Numbered from the stretch's first letter, positions 1 to 7,841 are shown. The stretch is DNA of 13,063 nucleotides from Alphaproteobacteria bacterium (GCA_020441605.1 JAGRLX010000269.1:1-13063); one strand, 5' to 3'. The notes: generated by a model not told the origin, from the letters alone. Numbers and translations: made by a program.

Positions 1-1323
1 TCCAAGAAGAAGGGGATGTGGATGGGAGGCCTTCCCCCGCTGGGTTATGATATCCGTGACAAGAAGCTGGTGGTCAATCCGCAGGAGGCCCAACAGGTTC
101 GCAGGCTGTTCGAGGCCTATCTCGATCTCGGATCGACCAAAGCCCTGACCCGCTGGGCCAGGGAGAACGGAATTATCACCAAGGTGAGGCGTTCGGCCGA
201 TGGCCGGATCAGTGCGGGTGGCAGGCCGTTCTCCAGCGGCAACCTGCACGCCCTGCTCAAATACCGGACCTACATCGGCGAAGTGGCCCACAAGGGCTCA
301 AACTATCCCGGTGACCACGATGCCATCCTGACACGAGACGTATGGGAACGGGTGCAGGCCAAGCTCAAAGCATCACCAAAGCGCCGCGGGGCAAGGTCTG
401 GTTCTCCGCCTTCCCTGCCCCTGACTGGTCTCATCTTCGATGAGACCGGCGATCGCCTCACACCGGTCCATGCTACTAAGTCTGGATGCCGCTATTACTA
501 CTATGTCTCCTCCCGGCTCAGCCAGACTGACACCCGTGATCCCTCCGCGTGGCGGCTCCCGGCGCCGAGGCTGGAGCGAGTGGTGGCTGAAGCGATGCTC
601 GGCTTTTTCGATGATCATCGCAAGATTCAGGACATACTGGAGGAGCATGCAGCTCCGACGATGAAGCAGGCGCATGTCCTGGCTCAGAGTCTCAACAGCT
701 TGAAGCAACTCGTGGAGAAGATTCAGCAATCACAGGATTCCGAACGGCTACAGATCATCATTCCGATAATCCGCCGCATTGATCTCGGTCGGGATCACCT
801 GACGATCCGGATCGACGTCTCGGAACTGCTCACGCTGATCGGGCTCAAGGATCAAGGCTCTGTCCGCACCAATGCTGTTGCTGTTGGAGCAGCGCAACAT
901 TGCAAAAGCCACAAGGACCTTCTTCTCAATGCCGTCGCAACAAATCCAATCCATGCCTTCTCGGTTCCGCTGGTCCTGAAGCGCCGGGGCGTCGAGACGA
1001 TGCTTGTTATCGGAGGAACACAGGAGCCAAAGGCGTCACCAGATCAGCATCTGATCCGGACCATCGCCAGGGCACGCGCCTGGTTCGAGGACCTGAAGTC
1101 GGGTGCCGTTGCTTCGATCAACGACATCGCGGCCCGCGATCAGCTTCCCGCCAGTGAAGTGAGCCGGCAGCTTCCCCTCGCCTTCCTGGCGCCATCCATT
1201 GTCGCCGCTATCCTTGCCGGCCGTCAGCCCGTCGATCTCACCGCCAAGACGCTGATGCGACTCCCCGATCTTCCGCTCGACTGGAGCGCGCAATTCCGGC
1301 GCCTCGGCTTCCCGAACAACTGA
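1..1323 (+). CDS. Large serine recombinase, 5'-truncated by window edge
   Basis: The reading frame is open from base 1 (SKKKGMWMGG...) to TGA at 1321-1323, so this is the C-terminal 440 residues of a longer protein; the resolvase catalytic domain with its nucleophilic serine lies outside the window. Visible parts are the Recombinase domain (PF07508-like, about residues 1-120, with GMWMGGLPPLGYD, the AxVRRLFEAYL-type helix and LLKYRTYIGEVAHKG), then a zinc-ribbon-like segment (about 140-165, LTGLIF..GDRLTPVHATKSGCRYYYYVS). This ribbon lacks the usual CxxC pairs. A helical stretch follows (about 215-255), then a C-terminal region that looks helix-turn-helix-like (about 365-430, SINDIAARDQLPASEVSRQL). 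Such enzymes catalyse site-specific integration or excision of mobile elements, so the element probably extends to the left. The internal ATG at 16 is not the real start. Confidence 0.9.
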   Translation, partial: SKKKGMWMGGLPPLGYDIRDKKLVVNPQEAQQVRRLFEAYLDLGSTKALTRWARENGIITKVRRSADGRISAGGRPFSSGNLHALLKYRTYIGEVAHKGSNYPGDHDAILTRDVWERVQAKLKASPKRRGARSGSPPSLPLTGLIFDETGDRLTPVHATKSGCRYYYYVSSRLSQTDTRDPSAWRLPAPRLERVVAEAMLGFFDDHRKIQDILEEHAAPTMKQAHVLAQSLNSLKQLVEKIQQSQDSERLQIIIPIIRRIDLGRDHLTIRIDVSELLTLIGLKDQGSVRTNAVAVGAAQHCKSHKDLLLNAVATNPIHAFSVPLVLKRRGVETMLVIGGTQEPKASPDQHLIRTIARARAWFEDLKSGAVASINDIAARDQLPASEVSRQLPLAFLAPSIVAAILAGRQPVDLTAKTLMRLPDLPLDWSAQFRRLGFPNN

Positions 1324-1852
1324 TCAATCGTCAAAGAAGCTCGAGTGAGTTCCTGCACGAATTCTCGGCGGCAGATCTCTGCGACCCAATCCATCAGGGC
1401 TCGTCGCGACGGATGATCTGCCAAGTGTAGGCGCCCAGGTCTGATGCGCCCGCCTCACCGTCTGGACCCGGAATTCGCAAACTGAGACGATGTCCCGAAA
1501 ACCCCGGAATATCCGTCTCTCCTGCCGTCTCGGCGCCAGACCGCGTCCACGCAACGCGCGAAATTGCCGGCTAACGGTGCCTTTTCCACTCTACCGGCGG
1601 ACACCGCCAATAGCGGCAGACTGGCTGGTGGTCCACTCAGTACACGAACCCAGTACCAGTCTCTGTTTCCAAGCCTCGGAAATGGCGCGACAAAATGCGC
1701 ACCTCAAGGTCGCGAGACTGTCGAGAGCACCCAAGAGTTGTGAGGCGGTCTCTTCGACTCAAGTCTCGAATTTGCACAAGTCTTTCAAATTGACAAAGAT
1801 CACAATCATCAGCCTACAGAATATCAAAATACCAATAATATCAATGATTTCG
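1324..1852. other. Gene-free stretch between recombinase and tRNA
   Basis: About 530 bases without a convincing gene. Open frames on both strands here lack ribosome binding sites and recognisable domains. Composition shifts: the first two thirds are GC-rich, while about 1780-1850 is clearly AT-rich. A TTGACA hexamer sits near 1790 on the plus strand but has no good -10 at the right distance. As the interval between a recombinase and a tRNA 3' end it is a reasonable place for the attachment site of the mobile element, but I see no repeat of the tRNA 3' end within the window. Confidence 0.5.
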
Positions 1853-1928
1853 TGGTGGGCCCGCCAGGACTCGAACCTGGAACCAGACGGTTATGAGCCG
1901 TCAGCTCTAACCATTGAGCTACGGGCCC
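1853..1928 (-). tRNA. tRNA with CAU anticodon, probably tRNA-Ile2 (may be labelled tRNA-Met)
   Basis: The minus strand folds as a complete cloverleaf. The acceptor stem is GGGCCCG (1928-1922) pairing with CGGGCCC (1863-1857), followed by A73 (1856) and an encoded CCA (1855-1853). The D arm is GCTC-AATGGTTA-GAGC, the anticodon arm GACGG-CTCATAA-CCGTC, and the T arm CCAGG-TTCGAGT-CCTGG. The G1-C72 pair excludes initiator tRNA-Met. The short D loop and GGGCCC acceptor resemble the lysidine-modified isoleucine tRNA (ileX type) rather than elongator Met; this assignment is from family knowledge. Length is 76 nt with CCA. Its 3' end points at the recombinase, and its upstream region overlaps the start region of the divergent amn gene. 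A TTGACC at 1977-1972 on the minus strand could be its -35. Confidence 0.93.
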
Positions 1929-1979
1929 GACCGGACGCGATGGCTACATCAATTTTCGCTGCCATGCTATAGGTCAATA

Positions 1980-3437
1980 ATGATTTTAGAAGGTTTGACC
2001 CCCGACGCCGCGGTCGACGCACTTTCGAGTCAGTACGAAGCGGCAACAAAAGCTCTGCATCGGTGCCTGGAGCGTTACTTCGCCTGCCAACAGCCACCAA
2101 GCGACGCGGAACGCGCGGGCTTCTGCTATCCGGAGTTGATCGTCAGATATAGCGCGAACGGAGTGCAGCCATCCATTTCGCGCGCCTTCGCGAAATTCCA
2201 GGGCCCAGGTACCTATTCGACAACCGTGGCTCATCCCGAGCATTTCCGCCGCTATCTCGTTGAACAATTGAGCCATCTGGTCCGGGATTACGACGCAACG
2301 ATCGAGGTGCGGCGATCCCAACAGGAAATCCCTTATCCTTATGTCATCGAGCGTGGGGATGATCTTGGCCGCGAGGGCATAACCGCAGCAGAACTCGCTG
2401 TACACTTCCCTATTCCGAGATTGGCCCTCGTTGGCGATGAAATTGCCGACGGAGAGTGGAACATTCAACCGGGTCAACCCTCTCCGCTTGCGCTGTTCGA
2501 TGCTGTCAGAGTCGATTACTCGCTGAAACGCCTGCAGCACTACACAGGTACCCACTGGAACAACGTACAACCGTGGATACTTCTCACTAACTACAAGCGC
2601 TACGTCGATCAATTTGTGAGGTGGTGCATGGATCAGTTAGAGGAGGATGGCCCTTATATCAGCTTGCATCTGCCGGGTGGGAATTTGATCTCCAGGGGCA
2701 TGAGCCGGACACAGGCCGAGGAGATCATTGAATTGTCACCTTGGCATCGCTTTCAGATGCCGGCCTACCATCTCGCACGCGGGGACGGCGAAGGGGGCAT
2801 TACGCTTGTCAATATTGGAGTGGGCCCCTCTAACGCCAAGAACATCACCGACCACCTGGCCGTACTGCGGCCCCATTGCTGGCTGATGATAGGTCATTGT
2901 GGTGGCTTGCGGCAGTCGCAACGCATCGGCGATTACGTCCTTGCTCACGCATATCTTCGTCAAGATGGCATCCTCGATAGTCTTGTTCCACCCGAAATCC
3001 CTGTTCCCGCCCTCGCCGAAGTGCAGGTCGCGTTGCAAGATGCCGCAGCAGCCATCACGGGCGAACGTGGAGAGTCGCTCAAGCAACGCCTGCGCACAGG
3101 TACCGTGGTCACCAATGATGATCGCAATTGGGAACTGCGTTGGACGCAAGAACGGCGTCGCATCAATTTGTCGCGTGCCATCGCCGTCGACATGGAATCG
3201 GGTACGCTTGCCGCACAAGGCTATCGGCTGCGTGTGCCTTATGGCACACTGCTCTGTGTGTCGGACAAGCCGTTGCACGGCGAAATCAAGCTGCCGGGAT
3301 CGGCCAACGCCTTTTATGACCGCGCGGTCGGCGAGCATCTCTTGATCGGACTTCGGGCCATTGACGAACTTCGCGGCAACCTCGCCCAGCTACACTCCCG
3401 GAAGCTGCGCAGCTTCGACGAACCACCATTCCGGTAG
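1980..3437 (+). CDS. amn: AMP nucleosidase
   Basis: Hydrolyses AMP to adenine and ribose 5-phosphate in the cytoplasm (purine salvage and adenylate balance). The 485 residues match the length of E. coli Amn (484). An N-terminal AMN domain covers about 1-170. A nucleoside phosphorylase-like domain follows: TNYKRYVDQFV near 205, GHCGG at 305-309, AVDMESGTLAAQG near 400-412, and CVSDKPLHGE with the probable catalytic acid Asp429. I chose ATG 1980 because the frame's upstream ATG at 1914 lies inside the tRNA gene and because MILEGLTPDAAVDAL gives the family length. The ribosome binding site is weak (AGGT at 1971-1974). It is followed after 14 bases by a small membrane protein gene, so the two are probably co-transcribed. 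Confidence 0.95.
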   Translation: MILEGLTPDAAVDALSSQYEAATKALHRCLERYFACQQPPSDAERAGFCYPELIVRYSANGVQPSISRAFAKFQGPGTYSTTVAHPEHFRRYLVEQLSHLVRDYDATIEVRRSQQEIPYPYVIERGDDLGREGITAAELAVHFPIPRLALVGDEIADGEWNIQPGQPSPLALFDAVRVDYSLKRLQHYTGTHWNNVQPWILLTNYKRYVDQFVRWCMDQLEEDGPYISLHLPGGNLISRGMSRTQAEEIIELSPWHRFQMPAYHLARGDGEGGITLVNIGVGPSNAKNITDHLAVLRPHCWLMIGHCGGLRQSQRIGDYVLAHAYLRQDGILDSLVPPEIPVPALAEVQVALQDAAAAITGERGESLKQRLRTGTVVTNDDRNWELRWTQERRRINLSRAIAVDMESGTLAAQGYRLRVPYGTLLCVSDKPLHGEIKLPGSANAFYDRAVGEHLLIGLRAIDELRGNLAQLHSRKLRSFDEPPFR

Positions 3438-3451
3438 GGGGTCAGCGTCAG

Positions 3452-3940
3452 ATGCGAGGGAAAACCGCCTGGCGTCTGGTCGCCATTGGGCCGCTCACCA
3501 TGGCAGCGCTCGCAAGCATTCTCGCCTGGTACCATTGGACCGCTGGATCACATCCCAATACACTAATGTTCGCCAACCGTGTTGGTGCCACCGTGGTAAG
3601 CACTGCGATACTTCGGGAAACTGTAGACAGGCGCCAAGACCTTCTACGCTTCACTCCCATTGTCAATGTCCGTTACTCCATTGACGATGCAGAGTTCCAG
3701 TCCAATCTCGAGGGTATTCTGGATCGCGGCCCGTCGACATTCAGCCAGGAAGAGGCGGAACTGGCCATGCAGCCATTCGCTGTAGGTTTGGTCGTTTTTG
3801 TACGCTATTTCAGTTCGGAACCAGGTCGGTCATTTGCCGATCGAACGGATTGGACCATCATCCTGCCCATCTTCCTGACCGTACTATCTGCCATGCTCTG
3901 GCCTCTGGGAGCAATTATTTGCAAGATCCTCTGGATATGA
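3452..3940 (+). CDS. Small two-span membrane protein, DUF3592-like
   Basis: 162 residues. One hydrophobic segment lies at about 8-27 (AIGPLTMAALASILAWYHW) and a second at about 133-160 (TDWTIILPIFLTVLSAMLWPLG), flanking a soluble middle of about 105 residues. The middle carries GATVVSTAI..., FTPIVNVRYSIDDAEFQSN and VRYFSSEPGRS, a pattern like DUF3592 proteins (variable-surface domain between two membrane helices, with a Y-x-x-x-P-x-x-S-like end). Function is unknown. ATG 3452 is preceded by a GGGGG run about 10 bases upstream. It sits 14 bases after amn and 94 bases before the SIMPL gene, so it is probably part of the same transcript. The DUF3592 link is from motif resemblance only. Confidence 0.75.
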   Translation: MRGKTAWRLVAIGPLTMAALASILAWYHWTAGSHPNTLMFANRVGATVVSTAILRETVDRRQDLLRFTPIVNVRYSIDDAEFQSNLEGILDRGPSTFSQEEAELAMQPFAVGLVVFVRYFSSEPGRSFADRTDWTIILPIFLTVLSAMLWPLGAIICKILWI

Positions 3941-4034
3941 ACCCATGCCAGAGCTTTGCCTTTTTCAGCGCACATTCTCGCAATCGAGTGGCGTCTGCAA
4001 TCCGCCATCACTCAAGAACAACTCGGGAGCATTC

Positions 4035-4748
4035 ATGGTTCTTAAGTACACTATGGCGAGTGCCATAATTCTTGCGGCAACTCTGAACGCGCCTGCCTTT
4101 GCGGCAGAACAGCAACTGCGACGCACCCTTTCTCTGACCGGACACGGCGAAACTCGCGTCACACCAGACATGGCGCTTGTCAATATCGGTGTTGCAAACC
4201 AGGCACAATCCGCCGCCGATGCCCTCTCCGCGAACACCCGTGCGATAGAAGGGGTGTTGTATGCCCTAAAGGCGGCAGGAATTGCCGAAGGAGAACTGCA
4301 GACTGCCGACTTCACGATTCAGCCGCGCTATGAGTATGGTAACGACGGAAAGCCCCCGCACCTCATCGGCTACGACGTCTCAAACAGCCTGATCGTTTCC
4401 GTCCGCCAACTCGACCGCCTGGGTGCAATTCTCGACCGGGTCGTGCGGGCGGGATCAAATCAGATCAATGGTGTGCACTTCGACGTCGTGAATTCCGAGG
4501 CTGCGAAGGATCAGGCGCGCAGGTATGCTGTCGAGGACGCACACCGGAAGGCGGAACTCTATGCCTCCACAAACAACATCAAACTCGGCCACATTGTTTC
4601 CATCGCGGAGGCCGGTGGCCTTCAGCCCCCTGTACCAACTGACCGCGTCTCCACCTACCGAGCAGAAGGCGTGGCAGCCGATGTTCCAATCGCCAAAGGG
4701 AAGCAGACGATTTCAACAGAAATCAACATTGTCTGGGAGATTGAATGA
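4035..4748 (+). CDS. SIMPL (DUF541/YggE-type) periplasmic protein
   Basis: 237 residues. The N-terminus is a Sec signal peptide (MVLKYTMASAIILAATLNAPAFA, probable cleavage before AEQQ). The mature part shows the SIMPL hallmarks: LSLTGHGETRVTPDMALVNIGV at the start, YEYGNDGKPPHLIGYDVSNSLIV, LDRLGAILDRVVRAGSNQINGVHFDV, and the AKDQARRYAVEDAHRKAELYA helix. Family members (PF04402, YggE, BP26) are periplasmic proteins of poorly defined role, some linked to oxidative stress. I chose ATG 4035 because a GGGAG motif (4025-4029) precedes it and the signal peptide then begins correctly; the frame is open from 3945, but that would add 30 non-signal residues. Its stop at 4746-4748 overlaps an ATG at 4745 that leads only into a short frame. 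Confidence 0.93.
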   Translation: MVLKYTMASAIILAATLNAPAFAAEQQLRRTLSLTGHGETRVTPDMALVNIGVANQAQSAADALSANTRAIEGVLYALKAAGIAEGELQTADFTIQPRYEYGNDGKPPHLIGYDVSNSLIVSVRQLDRLGAILDRVVRAGSNQINGVHFDVVNSEAAKDQARRYAVEDAHRKAELYASTNNIKLGHIVSIAEAGGLQPPVPTDRVSTYRAEGVAADVPIAKGKQTISTEINIVWEIE

Positions 4749-4783
4749 CTTCCTATCTGCTGCCAAGGTCTGTCAGCTTGCTC

Positions 4784-5380
4784 ATGGTGAAAGATCGGCA
4801 TTCCAAAACTCGAACGGGATCCCTGGCGGCTTGAATATTTCGACAAGCTCAATTGTCCTGAAGACGTGTATATTCCGACTGACGACACAGACTGTTGGCT
4901 GCTCCATCCGTCACATCGCTGGGTTTATGAGAGGCTCAAGGGTTCTGAGATTACATTCCTTGCTTATGGCCCCTATGGTGTTTCTCCGCTTCGCCGATCA
5001 ATGGTGCGATCTCTACGGTGAAGGCTGGGGAGAGAACATTGGTAAGTCTTTATGCTCAGCGGCATTGGGGATATGACGACGATTGTCGGCAGACGGGATA
5101 CTCAATTCCACTGTCTGCGGAATACGGCCCGACCTTTCGGCATCCCACGCAAATACTGCAGAACGAAATCCGCGCTCTGCCTCACGTTATGAGCTTTCAA
5201 ATAACATTTCACGAGGGCGTAGATCCGTCCTTGCATCCAATGCCACCGGGTGGATTCCGGCTCGCCGTCATCAACAGCACGAACTTGGCTGCCGGCATGG
5301 CTGCGCGTCGCCTTCTAGCAAGTGCACTTCCGCCGGAACTGATACTGCATCAAGGTGAGCCTGAAATGTCTAACACTTGA
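4784..5380 (+). pseudogene. Decayed gene: two frameshifts and an internal deletion (ATP-grasp-like hypothetical family)
   Basis: Three consecutive reading frames carry pieces of one protein. ATG GTG at 4784-4789 is followed by one extra A; removing it gives MVKIGIPKLERDPWRLEYF. The frame from 4791 then reads on through CPEDVYIPTDDTDCWLLHPSHRWVYERL to GPYGVSP near 4983. A second frame, from about 4975, reads VFLRFADQWCDLYGEGWGEN. One extra base at about 5040-5042 then shifts to a third frame, VSLYAQRHWGYDD...FRHP...SFQITFHEG...MPPGGFRLAVINSTNLAAGMAARRLL, ending at TGA 5380. From memory, intact relatives are uncharacterised alphaproteobacterial proteins of roughly 250-300 residues with an ATP-grasp-like middle. 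That middle is missing here, between GPYG and LRFADQW. Function is not known. The 3' end overlaps the convergent nitrilase-family gene by 31 bases. Confidence 0.7.
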
Positions 5381-6258
5381 GCCGCTGGCAAAGGCCCGGC
5401 GCCCGGCTGCTCGGGCCAATGTCGGAAGGTCTGAACGCCCCCTGCGGTGCGGACGGCCTGAAGGAGCTCCAGATCCAGGGTGGCATAGACCCACCGGGGT
5501 TGGTTCATTTCGCCGAGAGCCAGGATGCCTCCTGGTGGAAAACCGCGGTCGGAAGGCGCAAATATGCCGGCAGCACCCTGATTTTGCTCGCACGCAGCAC
5601 AGAACGACGCATCGCCCACAACCGGAGAATGAACGGTATAGACCTGGTTTTCCAGAGCCCTCGCGACCGCGCCGGTTCGCACCCGCCAATAACCCCATTC
5701 TGTCTCGGTATTCGAGGGCGCAAGTATGATCTCGGCACCGGCCTCGGCCAAAGCCCGAGATAGGAGTGGAAACTCGATATCATAACAGATCAACAATCCG
5801 ATCTTGGCCTTGCCGATATCGAAGAGCCTGACGGTTCTGCCGGCCGCGATCTTCCAGGGATCACGCTCCCACGGTGTCAGCATGATCTTGTCATAGCTTC
5901 CCATCATGCCGGAAGGGCCAAAGATATGAGCAACATTGGCGGTGACGCCAAGACTCCGGCGCTGGGGTCCACTGCCGGCCACGATTATCACACGATGCTT
6001 TCTTGCAAGATTGCCATGCACCCTGATGATCTCGGGAACCAGATTCGAAACCGCATCAATGGAATTCTGAAGGTCGCGCCCCCGATCACCGATGGAGCAA
6101 AGCTCCATGGAGCCATACTCCGGGAAAACGAGAAGTTCGCTACCCTGCCCTACAGCCTCTTCCACCCACCGGGTTATCTTGGCTTCATAATCGTCGAGAC
6201 TGCCGAAGGCCGTCAGCGGATATTGCGCAGCAGCGACACGGAGCGTCCGGTGATTCAT
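5350..6258 (-). CDS. Carbon-nitrogen hydrolase (nitrilase superfamily)
   Basis: 302 residues from the ATG at 6258. The Glu-Lys-Cys catalytic triad of the nitrilase superfamily is present: Glu47 in LVFPEYGSMEL, Lys124 in GSYDKIMLTPWE, and Cys158 in GLLICYDIEFP, with PSNTET downstream. Members hydrolyse amides or nitriles through a thioimidate or thioester intermediate; the substrate here is unknown, and the FPEYG/LICYDIEFP type suggests an amidase rather than a true nitrilase. The ATG overlaps the TGA of the acetyltransferase gene (ATGA, 6258-6255) and has GAGGG just upstream; a TTG at 6273 in the same frame is less likely. It is the last gene of a coupled three-gene operon. A hydrolase directly after an acetyltransferase suggests action on an acylated or amidated small metabolite (inference). 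Confidence 0.93.
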   Translation of the reverse strand: MNHRTLRVAAAQYPLTAFGSLDDYEAKITRWVEEAVGQGSELLVFPEYGSMELCSIGDRGRDLQNSIDAVSNLVPEIIRVHGNLARKHRVIIVAGSGPQRRSLGVTANVAHIFGPSGMMGSYDKIMLTPWERDPWKIAAGRTVRLFDIGKAKIGLLICYDIEFPLLSRALAEAGAEIILAPSNTETEWGYWRVRTGAVARALENQVYTVHSPVVGDASFCAACEQNQGAAGIFAPSDRGFPPGGILALGEMNQPRWVYATLDLELLQAVRTAGGVQTFRHWPEQPGAGPLPAAQVLDISGSP

Positions 6259-6839
6259 AATTCCCTCATCCAAAACTGCAGCGACTTCGTCGTCTCAGCC
6301 GTGTCGCCGACATCCTTCCAGGAAAACTGCGCGATGGCATTCTCGACTGGCGCATAGCCGCGCTTCCGCCAGAATGGGTCGAGGGGCCGATAGTCCGCCG
6401 GCCTGGAGACGTGATCTTCAGGTCGGATGACGGCACAAAACGCTGAATGCCGTGCGCCAAAGGCGCGCGCTGCAGATTCGCGGCGATCAAAGAAGGCATG
6501 CCCAAAGCCCATCCCGCGATAGTCCGGCAGCAAGACCGACTCCGCGCAATAGAATATGTGGGCCACATTCAACCCAAGGCGCCGCAGAGGGGTGGAGAAC
6601 GCATCATGCTCGGCCGCCAGCGGGCAGGCTGTTGCCGCCCCGACGATATCCTCTCCATCTCGCGCTACAACGATTACGGAACCAGCGGCAGCTGCTAATC
6701 GCGCGAGATAGTCCTGCTCGTAATCCATCGATCCATCGTAGAGATAGGGAAAATCGCGAAACACCCCGATGCGGAGGCGTGCCACCGCAGCAAGACCTTC
6801 GGCAATACCGGCTCCCGAGAGGGTCTCGATGGTAACCAT
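6255..6839 (-). CDS. GNAT family N-acetyltransferase
   Basis: 194 residues from ATG 6839. The acetyl-CoA-binding motif A is clear: VLLPDYRGMGFGHAFF with R/Q-x-x-G-x-G/A as RGMGFG at residues 108-113, preceded by a hydrophobic beta strand (SVIVVARDGEDIVGAATA). The C-terminal half carries FWRKRGYAPVE, as in the larger GNATs acting on small molecules. Substrate unknown. The start overlaps the previous gene's stop (ATGA at 6839-6836 against TGA 6841-6839), and its own stop overlaps the nitrilase start. A longer frame from 6866 (METAGAGFLM...) is possible but would overlap the upstream gene by 28 bases. Confidence 0.9.
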   Translation of the reverse strand: MVTIETLSGAGIAEGLAAVARLRIGVFRDFPYLYDGSMDYEQDYLARLAAAAGSVIVVARDGEDIVGAATACPLAAEHDAFSTPLRRLGLNVAHIFYCAESVLLPDYRGMGFGHAFFDRRESAARAFGARHSAFCAVIRPEDHVSRPADYRPLDPFWRKRGYAPVENAIAQFSWKDVGDTAETTKSLQFWMREL

Positions 6840-7252
6840 CAAGAAGCCAGCACCTGCTGTTTCCAATCGGCGAGATTGTAATGGGTCGACACCCGGGTGA
6901 TCTTGCCGCCTTTCACCTCGAAAAAGGTCCCGACACGCAACTTGTAGCGTTGCCCCTTCGCTTTCGGGAGACCCGGGTCGGTGGCAATGTAGGTCCCCTT
7001 CAGGTCGAACTCCGCTGCAGCGCGTGTGCCATCGCGATTGGTCATGATAACAACGTTGGACAGCGCCTCCCTGTAGCTCTTGTTCATATGGGCAAGGAAG
7101 GCACCGAAAAGCCTCTTTCCTTTACGACGTTCACCCTGGCTGACGTCATGGACGAAACCGGAACCGAGACACGCGAGCATGGCATCGATATCCTGACGGT
7201 CGAAAGCGTCGTAGTAGCGGGTAATGAGCTTCACAGTGGCAGCGGCGGTCAT
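6839..7252 (-). CDS. SnoaL-like / ketosteroid isomerase-related protein (NTF2 fold)
   Basis: 137 residues. The sequence has the NTF2-like layout: N-terminal helix (VKLITRYYDAFDRQDIDAMLACL), FVHDVSQGERRKGKRLFGAFLAHMNKSYRE, central strands (VVIMTNRDGTRAAAEFDLKGTYI), and a C-terminal FFEVKGGKITRVSTHYN strand pair. It matches the steroid delta-isomerase-related group (TIGR02096 type). The real substrate is unknown and it may be catalytic or a binding partner. The start at 7252 is set by a strong ribosome binding site (AAGGAG then AGGAC before ATG); the frame is also open from 7276. It is the first gene of the operon with the acetyltransferase and the amidase. Its upstream region is shared with the divergent Host_attach gene. 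Confidence 0.87.
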   Translation of the reverse strand: MTAAATVKLITRYYDAFDRQDIDAMLACLGSGFVHDVSQGERRKGKRLFGAFLAHMNKSYREALSNVVIMTNRDGTRAAAEFDLKGTYIATDPGLPKAKGQRYKLRVGTFFEVKGGKITRVSTHYNLADWKQQVLAS

Positions 7253-7323
7253 GTCCTCTCCTTCAGTTTGCGCCATAAAGCCCTTTCCCTGACCAGTTGC
7301 AAGACCACGCTGCCTGGAAAGCC

Positions 7324-7337
7324 TTGATCTCGCTCAA
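7324..7337 (+). promoter_or_regulatory. Candidate FNR/FixK-type operator
   Basis: TTGATCTCGCTCAA matches the FNR/Anr/FixK consensus TTGAT-N4-ATCAA at 9 of 10 defined positions. It lies 52 bases before the Host_attach start codon, where a class II activator site would be expected if transcription starts near 7372. It also lies 72 bases upstream of the divergent KSI-like gene. The site predicts oxygen- or redox-responsive transcription of one or both units; this is a motif match only. Confidence 0.5.
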
Positions 7338-7388
7338 GGCGCGGCACAAGATAAACTGGCTCTGTGAGGCCATAATATGGAGGTTTGA

Positions 7389-7841
7389 ATGAAAAGACTT
7401 GTCCGCCACGCCCGCATCCTTGTCACCGACGGTGCCCGCGCGATTGTCCTGCGCAACGAAGGCGATGCCTTGGCGCCGGACTTGAAGGCCGTCCGCGCCT
7501 ACACCCAGGACAACCCGCCATCGCGCGAACAGGGCAGCGACAAGCCGGGGCGCACCAACAGCGCAACTGGCCAGATTTCCTCCATGGAGATCCCCGACTG
7601 GCACCGCCTGGCCGAGGACAAGTTCGTGACCGCGGTGGCCGCCGACATGGACCGCGACTTGAAAGCGGGCGACTTCGAGACTCTGATCGTCGCCGCCCCT
7701 CCGGTGGCCCTCGGCGAGTACCGCAAGGTCGTGACGGCCGGCGTGGCCAAGGCGACTTTGATGGAAATCGACAAGGATTTCACCAAACACAACTCGGCCG
7801 ATATAGCCAAACTCGTCGTCAAGGCGCTTGAAGCGGACTGA
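7389..7841 (+). CDS. Host attachment (Host_attach) family protein
   Basis: 150 residues. It has the Host_attach (PF10116) layout: a start in MKRLVRHARILVTDGARAIVLRNEG, a variable centre (PSREQGSDKPGRTNSATG), AEDKFVTAVAADMDRDLKAGDFETLIVAAPPVALGEYRK at about 75-115, and the closing MEIDKDFTKHNSADIAKLV. The family is named after a plant-attachment gene of Agrobacterium but is widespread in non-plant bacteria, and its biochemical activity is unknown; the fold resembles the C-terminal part of release factor eRF1 by family knowledge. GGAGG at 7379-7383 precedes the ATG. It is followed after 21 bases by the oxygenase gene and preceded by an FNR-type box. Confidence 0.9.
   Translation: MKRLVRHARILVTDGARAIVLRNEGDALAPDLKAVRAYTQDNPPSREQGSDKPGRTNSATGQISSMEIPDWHRLAEDKFVTAVAADMDRDLKAGDFETLIVAAPPVALGEYRKVVTAGVAKATLMEIDKDFTKHNSADIAKLVVKALEAD

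Noticed and set aside
1490..1972. 160-residue open frame containing WWARQDSNLEPDGYEPSALTIE
   Set aside because: That segment is the antisense translation of the tRNA gene, a well-known source of false protein entries; no ribosome binding site or domain supports the rest.
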